DNA of 64,000 nucleotides. It comes from Halichondria panicea (lineage: Eukaryota > Porifera > Demospongiae > Suberitida > Halichondriidae). The translations under genes and the position numbers were made by a program. This document shows positions 1-22,200 of this stretch, one piece after another (positions within the stretch are counted from its first letter, which is position 1; every line of letters starts with the position of its first letter). The stretch is from positions 1,984,001-2,048,000 of the forward strand of contig NC_087382.1 in the NCBI RefSeq assembly GCF_963675165.1, read 5' to 3'. The notes below the pieces were generated by a model. It did no database searches and was not told where the DNA came from. It saw nothing but the letters and a program-made list of their open reading frames with translations.

Positions 1-427
1 GGGCTACCGATACCGCAACGCGATGGCAGAATCCCAAAAACAAGGAATCTAGAAATCGAACAGAGGCTATACTGTCAAGTTTTCCCAAAGGTAAGGATCG
101 CTCAAGACGCTCGACTTGCTGATCATACAACAGGTCAACAGAGTCACAGCTAGTCCCTAAGGCAGGGCCTAGCACAGGCTCTACATCACCCTGAGGCATG
201 ATCCCAACTGTACAATGCTCTAATCAGTACTAACCTAGATACAAAGATAATCCATGCACACAAGCTCAAAGCTATTTAATAATAATATTAACACACAGTA
301 ACTTACCCACTGGAATAGGTAGCACTCTCTCCTCCTGTTCAAGTGGCAGGATGATGGAGTGGTTGGTTGGTCCATTGTATGGTGGTACTCCCTCCGTTGC
401 AGAGAGAGGGATAGAGTAGCCATCATG
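1..427 (-). CDS. Partial unidentified gene, two exons visible
   Basis: Two exons read on the minus strand. The upstream one (427-307) follows a CAG acceptor and ends at a GTAAGT donor in phase 1. The next (207 to the window edge) follows an ACAG acceptor and stays open to base 1, and the phases match across the 99-bp intron. The translation contains ATEGVPPYNGPTNHS, then LPLEQEERVLPIP, then after the junction GDVEPVLGPALGTS and DLLYDQQVERLERSLPLGKL. I do not recognise the family; no domain or membrane segment is visible. The gene continues beyond the window, and its 5' exons, which would lie above 427, were not found because that sequence belongs to the duplicated array. A chance chain of two open exons is possible. 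Confidence 0.4.
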
Positions 428-448
428 CTGCCATACACGTACACAGCT

Positions 449-606
449 ACAAGCATATTTAAAGCGCAGCACTCATAGTAAGTGGGCGGGGCTATTCTTT
501 GGGACAAAGGGCGACTCATTCATGAGACTACTATATCATATGCAGGCATGCATGTGGGACAAAGGACGACTCATTCATGAGACTACTATCATGCAGGCAT
601 GCATGA
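449..606. repeat. Short tandem repeat block, ~50-bp unit
   Basis: The unit begins GGGACAAAGG, contains CGACTCATTCATGAGACTAC and ends with a GCAGGCATGCATG palindrome. About two copies lie here; a related block with four copies lies at 5013-5219. Both are preceded by the same sequence (TATTTAAAGCGCAGCACTCA), so the block was duplicated as part of the larger array. Confidence 0.85.
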
Positions 607-3600
607 TTCCACTATAATTAATGATTAATTAATGGCAAAATTATTTTTATTATATTAATGGCAAAAATGCAGTTAGGTGTCTATTATTGTGTGTCAGTCT
701 CTTAGTTGTCCTGCGAGTGTCCATAATTATTCAATCCATGGGCAAGGGAGGGCAGCAAATTGTATCATGATCGTAATAAAAAGGCGTATTACATGGTATA
801 GTAGAGTCTGTCCCGGGTGGTGTGCTGTCCTAGCTGGTAGTAGGTAGGTCTTGTAGTGTTGGTTAGTTGGTGATGCTGGCTCTTAGTAGAACTTGCTGCT
901 CCCTCCGACTAGGTGTGGGGATAAAGACACGGATGATGTGTGTACTGTACACAAAAACACAGCATGTACGACACAATGCATGGGTGGAGGTGTGGTCAAG
1001 AGGGTTACCATGTATGGGGGTGTGACCACATATCAGTACAGTGAGTGGGGGTGTGGCCCCATATATACAGGATGTGCAGGTACAATGTGTGGATAGAGGT
1101 GTGGTCTGCACTGATAATAATGAAGTGATTCCATATGACCAGGTGAAAAACATAAAACAACCAAACCGACAATAATACTAGACTATAGAATGAACTAAGA
1201 ATGAACTAATTAAGAATAAGCTTAGCCTGCGTAAGCAAGTTGAAGGAAGAAGCTGAGCAGAACAGAAACCGATCCAAACAGTGGCATACATTAATTTAGT
1301 GTAATAATTATACAGAATAACTTCTCCTGCATTGGTCCATCAGAGCAGTGGAGCCATCATCAGATCATTGCCACCATGGGAGTCCTCTCTATACAAACTT
1401 ACAACACACTTCATGTAATATAAATGGAAGAAACTCCCACGCACCATGCAAAGCTATGGTTTCCTGGCATTGAAATATGAACAACTATACAACATTTCTC
1501 GAGGGCTCAAATAACGAACTTTTACGCTACACAGTAGTAGAGGTCAATGCATAAGTGGAGTTAACTACCTAATGCTGGTACAATAATAAAATACAACTTC
1601 TTAAGCCAAGAGTAGAAGAAATGTTTTAAACTGGCTAGTCAATTGCATCTGACCCAAAACAGAGAGTACCGTACAATAATTATTAGACTATACCTTGTGT
1701 GGCCGACTCCCTCTGTTTAGAGTAGCCTTTCCTGTCAGAAAATAACATACACTGCCTGCAGATTGAGTGATGAAGAAAGGGGAGCTCAAGATGCTACTCT
1801 ACAGTCAATTACTGATAATGTTGCGAAATGTACAAGCAACAGAATATTCGTACATGATACAGTAACTGGACCTTTGGTGTCTATTATTGTGTGTCAGTCT
1901 CTTAGTTGTCCTGCGAGTGTCCATAATCATTCAATCCATGGGTGAGGGAGGGCAGCAAATTGTATCATGATCGTAATACAAAGGCGTATTAAGTCCCGGG
2001 TGGTGTGCTGTCCTAGCTGGTAGTAGGTAGGTCTTGTAGTGTGTTGGTTAGTTGGTGATGCTGGCTCTTAGTAGAACTTGCTGCTCCCTCCGACTAGGTG
2101 TGGGGATAAAGACACGGATGATGTGTGTACTGTACACAAAAACACAGCATGTACGACACAATGCATGGGTGGGGGTGTGGTCAAGAGGGTTACCATGTAT
2201 GGGGGTGTGACCACATATCAGTACAGTGAGTGGGGGTGTGGCCCCATATATACAGGATGTGCAGGTACAATGTGTGGATAGAGGTGTGGTCTGCACTGAT
2301 AATAATGAAGTGATTCCGTATGACCAGGTGAAAAACATAAAACAACCAAACCGACAATAATACTAGACTATAGAATGAACTAAGAATGAACTAATTAAGA
2401 ATAAGCTTAGCCTGCGTAAGCAAGTTGGAGGAAGAAGCTGAGCAGAACAGAAACCGATCCAAACAGTGGCATACATTAATTTAGTGTAATAATCATACAG
2501 AATAACTTCTCCTGCATTGGTCCATCAGAGCAGTGGAGCCATCATCAGACCATGGGTCTGTACAAACTTACAACACACTTCACACTTCATGTAATAAAAA
2601 TAGAAGACACTCCCACGCACCATGCAAAGCTATGGTTTCCTGGCATTGAAATGAGAACAACTATACAGCATTTCTCGAGGGCTCAAATAATGAACTTTCC
2701 CGCTACACAGTAGTAGAGGTCAATGCATAAGTGGAGTTAACTACCTAATGCTGGTACAATAATAAAATACAATTTCTTAAGCCAAGAGTAGAAGAAATGT
2801 TTTAAACTGGCTAGTGATTCAAGGCAATTGCATCTGACCCTAAGTACCGTACAATAATTATTAGACTATACCTTGTGTGGCCGACTCCCTCTGTTTAGAG
2901 TAGCCTTTCCTGTCAGAAAATCACATACACTGCCTGCATTGAGTGATGAAGAAAGGGGAGCTACTCTACAGTCAATTACTGATAATGTTACGAAATGTAC
3001 AAGCAACAGAATATTCGTACATGATACAGTAACTGGCCCTTTGGTGTCTATTATTGTGTGTCAGTCTCGTCCATAATTATTCAATCCATGGGCGAGGGAG
3101 GGCAGCAAATTGTATCATGATCGTAATACAAAGGCGTATTACATGGTATAGTAGAGTCTGTCCCGGGTGGTGTGCTGTCCTAGCTGGTAGTAGGTAGGTC
3201 TTGTAGTGTGTTGGTTAGTGGGTGATGCTGGCTCTTAGTAGAACTTGCTGTCCCTCCGACTAGGTGTGGGGACAAAGACACGGATGATGTGTGTACTGTA
3301 CATAAAAACACAGCATGTACGACACAATGCATGGGTTGGGGTGTGGTCAAGAGGGTTACCATGTATGGGGGTGTGACCACATATCAGTACAGTGAGTGGG
3401 GGTGTGGCCCCACATATACAGGATGTGCAGGTACAATGTGTGGATAGAGGTGTGGTCTGCACTGTATAAAAATTAATGAAGTGATTCCGTATGACCAGGT
3501 GAAAAACATAACAACCAAACCGACAATAATACTAGACTATGGAATGAACTAAGAATGAACTAATTAAGAATAAGCTTAGCCTGCGTAAGCAAGTTGGAGG

Positions 3601-4118
3601 AAGAAGCTGAGCAGAACAGAAACCGATCCAAACAGTGGCATACATTAATTTAGTGTAATAATTATACAGAATAACTTCTCCTGCATTGGTCCATCAGAGC
3701 AGTGGAGCCATCATCAGATCATTGCCACCATGGGAGTCCTCTCTGTACAAACTTACAACACACTTCACACTTCATGTAATATAAATGGAAGACACTCCCA
3801 CGCACCATGCAAAGCTGTGGTTTCCTGGCATTGAAATGTGAACAACTATACAACATTTCTCGAGGGCTCAAATAACGAACTTTCCCGCTACACGGTAGTA
3901 GAGGTCAATGCTGGGTACAATAATAAAATACAATTTCTTAAGCCAGAGTAGAAGAAATGTTTTAACTGGCTATAGTGATTGAAGGCAATTGCATCTGACC
4001 CAAAACCGAGAAGATCATCTAAGTACCGTACAATAATTATTAGACTATACCTTGTGTGGCCGACTCCCTCTGTTTAGAGTAGCCTTTCCTGTCAGAAAAT
4101 CACATACACTGCCTGCAG

Positions 4119-4345
4119 ATTGAGTGATGAAGCACAAGATGCTACTCTAGAGTCAATTACTGATAATGCTACGAAATGTACAAGCAACAGAATATTCATA
4201 CATGATACAATAACTGGCCCTTTGTCTCTCAGAGGTAGATCCACTCCATCCCCGGCCAATAACAGATTATCTTCTCCTCGATCAGAAAGCCAGCATTCTA
4301 TGTTGCGGCCTGGAAGGCTAAGAATCATAGCACCATCCATACAAA
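4119..4345 (+). pseudogene. Exon-like segment of array unit, long form
   Basis: After a CTGCAG acceptor the plus strand is open through ITDNATKCTSNRIFIHD, TGPLSLRGRSTPSP and RSESQHSMLRPGRLRIIAPS to a possible donor (GTCAGT). Shorter copies that end at TGPL followed by GT lie at 1762-1876, about 2938-3042 and about 6407-6521. Two of these have lost the acceptor (CTGCATT instead of CTGCAGATT). Length differences between copies inside the open frame are multiples of three (for example a 9-bp gap removing AQD). The family is unknown. It may be an exon of a real tandem gene family or a broken fragment of one; no start, stop or other exons were found, hence the pseudogene label. Confidence 0.4.
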
Positions 4346-5012
4346 GTCAGTACCCAATGAATCATTACAATATGAAATACAGCAGATAATTGCATAATTA
4401 TAGTGATGTAACTAATGGCTTGGAGATCTATATAATCCTGTGCTCATTAAAGGGGCTGAATACCAGAAGATAGTACACTACATCACTTACATAATTATTA
4501 TACTGACCCTTTCCTGTCGTATCTTGTAGTGCTCTTATATATACGTACGTCAGCAGCCATTCAGTGATAAAAATTAAGAGTGGGGCGTCCCCCATAAAAG
4601 ATGAAATGACAATAAAATTATGAGAGTGATTGAATGCTGAATCCTGTGCTGTGCAGCGTTGAGTAGTTATCTGTGAGTAAGACATGAGAGAACAATATAA
4701 GGACAGTATACACAGAGCTACTTTAACACAAGGCTGTCACTATTAATATCCAACTACCACCTTGCTAGCTATAGCGCTCACCAAAAGGTGACCGACGTAC
4801 AAGGAGACAGCCGGCAGGGTACATGCTCTCTCTTTGTCTCGTGGCTGCAAATAACATGTGCTCATCATGACATGCGCACTGAAGGCCTTGTGAAGAACAT
4901 ACCAGCCCCACCCACTAATTCTGCAAAAACATACCAGCCCCACCCACTATTTCTGCAGCTACAAGCATATTTAAAGCGCAGCACTCATAGTAAGTGGGCG
5001 GGGCTATTCTTT

Positions 5013-5219
5013 GGGACAAAGGCGACTCATTCATGAGACTACTATCATGCAGGCATGCGTGGGACAAAGGGCCGGTGATGACTCATTCATGAGACTACTA
5101 TCATGCAGGCATGCATGTGGGACAAAGGGCGACTCATTCATGAGACTACTATCATGCAGGCATGCATTGGGACAAAGGACGACTCATTCATGAGACTACT
5201 ATCATGCAGGCATGCATGA
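5013..5219. repeat. Four-copy ~50-bp tandem repeat
   Basis: Four copies of the GGGACAAAGG...GGCATGCATG unit seen at 449-606. One copy carries a small insertion (CCGGTGATGA). Confidence 0.85.
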
Positions 5220-7621
5220 TTCCGCTATAATTAATGATTAATTTTAAATAAAATTAATGGCAAAAAATTAATAATTATTTTTATTACAATACATGTAATG
5301 GCAAAAATGCAGTATTATTGTGTGTCAGTCTCTTAGTTGTCCTGCGAGTGTCCATAATTATTCAATCCATGGGCAAGGGAGGGCAGCAAATTGTATCATG
5401 ATCGTAATACAAAGGCGTATTACATGGTATAGTAGAGTCTGTCCCGGGTGGTGTGCTGTCCTAGCTGGTAGTAGGTAAGTCTTGTAGTGTGTTGGTTAGT
5501 TGGTGATGCTGGCTCTTAGTAGAACTTGCTGTCCCTCCGACTAGGTGTGGGGATAAAGACACGGATGATGTGTGTACTGTACACAAAAACACAGCATGTA
5601 CGACACAATGCATGGGTGGAGGTGTAGTCAAGAGGGTTACCATGTATGGGGGTGTGACCACATATCAGTACAGTGAGTGGGTGTGGCCCCATATATACAG
5701 GATGTGCAGGTACAATGTGTGGATAGGGGTGTGGTCTGCACTGATAATAATGAAGTGATTCCGTATGACCAGGTGAAAAACATAAAACAACCAAACCGAT
5801 AATATACTAGACTATAGAATGAACTAAGAATGAACTAAGAATAAGCTTAGCCTGCGTAAGCAAGTTGGAGGAAGAAGCTGAGCAGAACAGAAACCGATCC
5901 AAACAGTGGCATACATTAATTTAGTGTAATAATTATACAGAATAACTTCTCCTGCATTGGTCCATCAGAGCAGTGGAGCCATCATCAGATCATTGCCACC
6001 ATGGGAGTCCTCTCTGTACAAACTTACAACACACTTCACACTTCATGTAATAAAAATGGAAGACACTCCCACGCACCATGCAAAGCTATGGTTTCCTGGC
6101 ATTGAAATGAGAACAACTATACAGCATTTCTCTAGGGCTCAAATAATGAACTTTCCCGCTACACGCAGAGGTCAATGCATAAGTGGAGTTAACTACCTAA
6201 TGCTGGTACAATAATAAAATACAATTTCTTAAGCCAAGAGTAGAAGAAATGTTTTAAACTGGCTAGTGATTGAAGGCAATTGCATCTGACCCAAAACAGA
6301 GAAGATCATCTAAGTACCATACAATAATTATTAGACTATACCTTGTGTGGCCGACTCCCTCTGTTTAGAGTAGCCTTTCCTGTCAGAAAATCACATACAC
6401 TGCCTGCATTGAGTGATGAAGAAAGGGGAGCTCAAGATGCTACTCTACAGTCAATTACTGATAATGTTACGAGTTGTACAAGCAACAGAATATTCGTACA
6501 TGATACAGTAACTGGCCCTTTGGTGTCTATTATTGTGTGTCAGTCTCCTGCGAGTGTCCATAATTATTCAATCCATGGGCGAGGGAGGGCAGCAAATTGT
6601 ATCATGATCGTAATACAAAGGCGTATTACATGGTATAGTAGAGTCTATCCCGGGTGGTGTGCTGTCCTAGCTGGTAGTAGGTAAGTCTTGTAGTGTGTTG
6701 GTTAGTTGGTGATGCTGGCTCTTAGTAGAACTTGCTGCTCCCTCCGACTAGGTGTGGGGATAAAGACACGGATGATGTGTGTACTGTACACAAAAACACA
6801 GCATGTACGACACAATGCATGGGTGGAGGTGTGGTCAAGAGGGTTACCATGTATGGGGGTGTGACCACATATCAGTACAGTGAGTGGGGGTGTGGCCCCA
6901 TATATACAGGATGTGCAGGTACAATGTGTGGATAGAGGTGTGGTCTGCACTGTATAAAAATTAATGAAGTGAATCCGTATGACCAGGTGAAAAACATAAA
7001 ACAACCAAACCGACAATAATACTAGACTATAGAATGAACTAAGAATGAACTAATTAAGAATAAGCTTAGCCTGCGTAAGCAAGTTGGAGGAAGAAGCTGA
7101 GCAGAACAGAAACCGATCCAAACAGTGGCATACATTAATTTAGTGTAATAATTATACAGAATAACTTCTCCTGCATTGGTCCATCAGAGCAGTGGAGCCA
7201 TCATCAGATCATTGCCACCATGGGTCTGTACAAACTTACAACACACTTCAAACACACTTCACACTTCATGTAATATAAATGGAAGACACTTCCACGCACC
7301 ATGCAAAGCTATGGTTTCCTGGCATTGAAATATGAACAACTATACAACATTTCTCAAGGGATCAAATAACGAACTTTCCCGCTACACGGTCAATGCTGGA
7401 GTTAACTACCTAATGCTGGTACAATAATAAAATACAATTTCTTAAGCCAAGAGTAGAAGAAATGTTTTAAACTGGCTAGTGATTCAAGGCAATTGCATCT
7501 GACCCAAAACAGAGAAGATCATCTAGTACTGTACAATAATTATTAGACTATACCTTGTGTGGCCGACTTCCTCTGTTTAGAGTAGCCTTTCCTGTCAGAA
7601 AATCACATACACTGCCTGCAG

Positions 7622-7848
7622 ATTGAGTGATGAAGAAAGGGGAGCTCAAGATGCTACTCTATATTACTGATAATGCTACGAAATGTACAAGCAACAGAAT
7701 AAATATATTCATACATGATACAGTAACTGGCCCTTTGTCTCTCAGAGGTAGATCCACTCCAAATAACAGATCTCGATCAGAAAGCCAGCATTCTATGTTG
7801 CGGCCTGGAAGGCTAAGAATCATAGCACCATCCATACATCCATATAAA
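7622..7848 (+). pseudogene. Exon-like segment of array unit, second long copy
   Basis: This is the counterpart of 4119-4345 in the second long unit. It keeps the CTGCAG acceptor and the open plus frame (ITDNATKCTSNRI, TGPLSLRGRSTP, RSESQHSMLRPGRLRIIAPS). Compared with the other copy it has a 6-bp insertion inside NRI(NI)F and loses blocks around STPSPANN; all are multiples of three. The rest of the unit shows free indels, so the frame may be under selection or may have been until recently. Product unknown. Confidence 0.4.
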
Positions 7849-8570
7849 GTCAGTACCCAATGAATCATTACAATATGAAATACAGCAGAAAATTGCATAA
7901 TTATAGTGATGTAACTAATGATCTATATAATCCTGTGCTCATTAAAGGGGCTGAATACCAGAAGATAGTACACTACATCACTTACATAATTATTATACTG
8001 ACCCTTTCCTGTCGTATCTTGTAGTGCTCTTATATATACGTACGTCAGCAGCCATTCAGTGATAAAAATTAAGAGTGGGGCGTCCCCCATAAAAGATGAA
8101 ATGACAATAAAATTATGAGAGTGATTGAATGCTGAATCCTGGCTGTAGCTGTACAGAGTTGAGTAGTTATCTGTGAGTAGAACACAAAAATAATAATATA
8201 TTATTAAAGGACAGAGCGGAATCCCACAGAGCTACTTTAACACAAGGCTTTCACTATAAAAATAATGTCCAACTACCACCTTGCTAGCTATAGCGCTCAC
8301 CAAAAAAGGTGACCGAGGTACAAGGAGGCAGCTGGCAGGGTACCATATATCTCGTCTTGCTCTCTCTTTGCCCCGTGGCTGGATGTGCTCTATCATGTCA
8401 TGACACGTGTGACAACTAAGTATATTCATTTGTGTAGGCAGCCATACAGTAGGCATAGTCTTGTAAATGTAGGCCAGGCCTTGTGAAGCAGAAGCTCTGC
8501 TTGTGAGCAGAGCTTCTGCTGTGAGGTTACCTACCTGCCCCACCCACTAATCCTGCAAGCTTATAGTCTC

Positions 8571-8728
8571 GAGGCTAAGCCACTACGTGGGGTGTGGCTA
8601 GCTATGTGACTGCACACTAGCCTCGATTCAAGGCAGATTATTTTAATAGGCTTGGAATCGAGGCTAACACCAGGCTAGCTAGACTCGACTGTACTGCATA
8701 TCCAGCCTAGAGAATTGACCTGCTTATA
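8571..8728. other. ADH5 upstream region with transposon-end fragments
   Basis: This short AT/GC-mixed stretch separates the array from the ADH5 start. It holds repeated and inverted copies of a CTAGCCTCGATTC motif, also found at the ends of the elements at 24366, 25128 and 31340. It therefore looks like a remnant of that element family. No clear TATA box was identified. Confidence 0.45.
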
Positions 8729-12120
<3,392 letters not shown>

Positions 12121-12461
12121 GATGGATCTGTCACTGTCAGGAATGGCTGGACTTGTAATAACTGGACTGATAATGTTTTGATAATAATTATATATTATTC
12201 ATGATTGAGTCAGCGCGAGTATGAAGCCATAGAGATTCTACAAGGGAATTATGTTTCGGGGGCGGTCTGAAATTAAGCGGCTTTTATTCGAAGCTATATA
12301 TTTCACCCACGTGGCATGAAACTAATGTCACCCACGTGGTTGGAACACCACACATTGTAACTCCTGACTGCACAGAGGCTCTTTGGACACTCTAATATAA
12401 TAAAGGTAAGCATAGCTACTATAGTGCACTGGTTATACACTGCACACACACACTGATGTAG

Positions 12462-18882
<6,421 letters not shown>

Positions 18883-19275
18883 ACTATAAACTTTGAACCT
18901 TGGAACTATTCTTAACTCATTTACTTTCATTTCATTACATATGGTATGTACCCAATCAGGTCACTCACTAAATCTCATATTTATCCATTTGTTGGTTAAA
19001 ATTTGTCTTGACACAATATAATTATTGGTAATATAATTATACTTATAATAATGAACTGCTAATATGATGATATGGGATAACGGTCGACACGTGCGTCAAT
19101 CTGAATGGTATGACTATAGTTACACATCTGGTTGTGATCACATGACAGAGCAACTCTTTCCAGCAGTTCTGTTTCTCTCAGCTGATTCGGTAGTACGCTG
19201 CTTGTTTCCATGGTAACCTACACGTTCTGTATCATTCTCAATGGTCACCTCAACTATAAGGGGGTGTGGTCAATA
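18883..19275. other. Convergent intergenic gap
   Basis: The gap of 393 bp lies between the PIWI stop and the stop of the minus-strand pseudokinase gene. It is AT-rich. Nothing else was identified in it. Confidence 0.6.
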
Positions 19276-22200
19276 TTATATATACAGCAAAATCTGATCG
19301 GCTAACTCACTTGACTGTGTTTCCCTCTCCTCTGTTACGCGTGCCATTCTGTCTCCACTCTCAGTGTGAGGTGTGTGAAGTGTGGGAGCGTGGGGTGTGG
19401 AAGTGTGAGGGATGTGGGTGTGCAGGTCATGTGACTCTTCCTCTGGGGATGTAGCCAATCGAATGTCAGCTTGAGACGACAAAGTGCTGAGTTGAGTGGT
19501 TGACCTCTGACCTTCTATCGTGCTAGTTGACCCCAATGACCTCCGGCGTCTTCTACGCTTGACCTTAGACCTCTGACTACCCTGGGAGAGGTTGCTCATT
19601 TGACTGCAGGGGAGAATCATTGTAATGCATGTGCAACAATAACATACACGCCCACACACACACACACCTGTGCTGCTCTTCCTCTGAGGTGACAGTAATT
19701 TCTTGTTGCAACAAACGTCTTGTCTCTGCACGTAGTCTCCTAGCAGCACGACTCCCACTAGTATCAGCCTCACATGTCACACTCTCAACGCTAGCAGCAT
19801 GTACGAGGGTGGAGGCACTAGAGGCACACTCCACAGGATGAGTGGGGGTAGAGGCACACTCCACAGGACGAGTGGGGGTGGAGGGTGGGCTGGGACTAGT
19901 CACAGCATTGATGTTGTTAGTGTTAGCATTGCTTGAGAGATGTGATACATGTTGGAGACTTAAGGTGGACCCACTGGGACCGCGAGAAAACCCAGGAGCA
20001 CGAATACGTGACGTTGTGGGCGTATTAGGAGTGGGTGTGTGGGCGGTTGGGCCAAGAATGTTGAAACAAGAGTTACTAATGACGGGGGTGGACCCACTGT
20101 TGTCAAGGCGATGTGTACGATTGTTTGGTGTTGATGGTGTACTGCCAGTATTTTCTGTCGGTACATAAGATGAAGAGGGGCGTGGCCTATCCTGTCGCTG
20201 GCCACTGTTACTATGGTGATCGTTCCTTGTTCTACCAATACTTCTTGTTCCTAGCACATTCAGTGATTGACTGGAACCAAGTTGAGGGGGCGGGTGTCGA
20301 ATGAACTGATTGGACGTTGATTGATGGCCACTATTTTCAGCTGTAGTGAAAGGCGGTGGATGTCTATAAGGCACTGGGAGACTAGCAGAACTGTCAACTA
20401 GAGACATGCTAGCCACTGATAACGATTCATGTCTAGTAGTGGGGAAAGGTCGTGGTGTTCGACTATAGGAAGCCACCCAATCAGCAGTGAAGTCGTCAGC
20501 AGGCCCAGTGCTTGGGTCCAATGGCACTGGCTCTGTTTGTGAACTGCTCCGTCGAGACCTTCCAAACAGTTTAGTGAGAGATATGAGACGCCTACTACTA
20601 TTAGATACTCTGCCTGTTGGTTGCGTATCAACTGGTGGAGCATCCAACACTTCACGATGAGATTGGGAGCGACGGGATAATCGTGACCTTTCACCTCGTG
20701 ACTTTTCACCTCTGCGTCTACGTCCAAATATTTCATCATAGCTTGGAGGTGGTTCTGCTAAGAGAGCAGGCTCACTAGCATGTCTCTGGTGGGCAGTGGG
20801 GGGGGAGTAGGGGGGTAGGTAGTCATAGGAATCACTCGGCACTTGAGGGGGGGCACCACTATTGGGGGGGCGGCTATTGGGGGGTCCATTAGTGTGGGGG
20901 GCACCACTATTGGGGGGGCGGCTATTAGCAGAGGCTGGTCTCACAGGCTCTAGCAGGACAGGGGTTACGGGACGTAGTCTCAGAGTAGCAGAATCCACTT
21001 CAGTTCTTCTAGTTCGTGTATTGTTAGTGTTCCGTGATCCTGCTGATCGTGTCCTGTGTGGGAGATTAGATGCCCTTTGACCTGTGGTTGTCAGCGGAGG
21101 CTCACTACGGACACTTCCCGTGAGAGAGGCTACAAAGGAGAAAAGAATTATAACACAATAATACAACAGTCTTGCCCCCTGTGTTTAAAACAGGGTGGCA
21201 AAAAAAAGATACATGTCATACTTTCCTGACACAATACTACATGACCACAGTATCATACTGTAGACATTCCCAAATTCAATTAGCTTTATCAAAACAACAC
21301 TGCAAGCTCAAATTAGCTATTATAACTTTGCTGTGTGGGAAACGTGGATGCAAGCAGCTAGTACATGTAGGTCCTTGGGACAGCCACTAAGCAGCTAGTA
21401 CAATGTAGGTCCTTGGGACAGCCACTAAGCAGCTAGTACAATGTAGGTCCTTGGGACAGCCACTAAGCAGCTAGTACAATGTAGGTCCTTGGGACAGCCA
21501 CTAAGCAGCTAGTACAATGTAGGTCCTTGGGACAGCCACTAAGCAGCTAGTACAATGTAGGTCCTTGGGACAGCCACTAAGCAGCTAGTACATGTAGGTC
21601 CTTGGGACAGCCACTAAGCAGCTAGTACAATGTAGGGCACAATCACCACAATAATTATAAGTTGGCTTGTGCCGCTTTTAAGAATACAGGAAAAATCCTG
21701 GTATTAGTTAATATTACAGCTTACACTGATGGTCCATTCCTGAAATGGCAAGATTCATCATCTCCAGGTCTTGATTCACTTGTCGTTTCTGAGAATAACG
21801 GAATCTTCCTGCAACTTTTCGTTCTCCAGACACCACTCCATCTCTGTTTTGGCTGGCCTGTGTTGAGTCCACTCCTCCGTGTGTAGCTTGACTGGCTTGT
21901 GTTGAGTCCACTCCTCTGTGTGTAGCTTGGCTGGCCTGTGTTGAGTCCACTCCTCTGTGTGTAGCTTGGCTGGCCTGTGTTGAGTCCACTCCTCTGTGTG
22001 TAGCTTGGCTGGCCTGTGTTGAGTCCACTCCTCTGTGTGTAGCTTGGCTGGCCTGTGTTGAGTCCACTCCTCTGTGTGTAGCTTGGCTGGCCAGTGTTGA
22101 GTCCACTCTTCTGTGTGTAGCTTGGCTGGCCTGTGTTGAGTCCACTCCTCTGTGTGTAGCTTGGCTGGCCTGTGTTGAGTCCACTCCTCTGTGTGTAGCT

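Larger units (their letters stand above)
665..8570. repeat. Recent tandem array of ~1.2-kb units
   Basis: A core segment occurs five times (about 680-1690, 1877-2867, 3043-4040, 5311-6330, 6525-7550), recognisable by TGTGTGTCAGTCTC near its start, AAGCTTAGCCTGCGTAAGC in the middle and TTCTTAAGCCA near its end. Between cores lies a segment starting CTTGTGTGGCCGACT (1694, 2872, 4050, 6342, 7556). The copies at 4050 and 7556 continue into a longer tail of about 1 kb (to about 5240 and 8570). Spacing between cores is about 1,170-1,210 bp. Copies differ only by scattered substitutions and small indels, so the array is young. Minus-strand open frames across the cores are broken differently in different copies and are probably not genes. 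Confidence 0.9.

Noticed and set aside
863-7016. Repeated minus-strand frame beginning MFFTWSYGITSLLS in the left array
   Set aside because: Copies have frame-breaking indels at different places and no splice or family support; probably noncoding.
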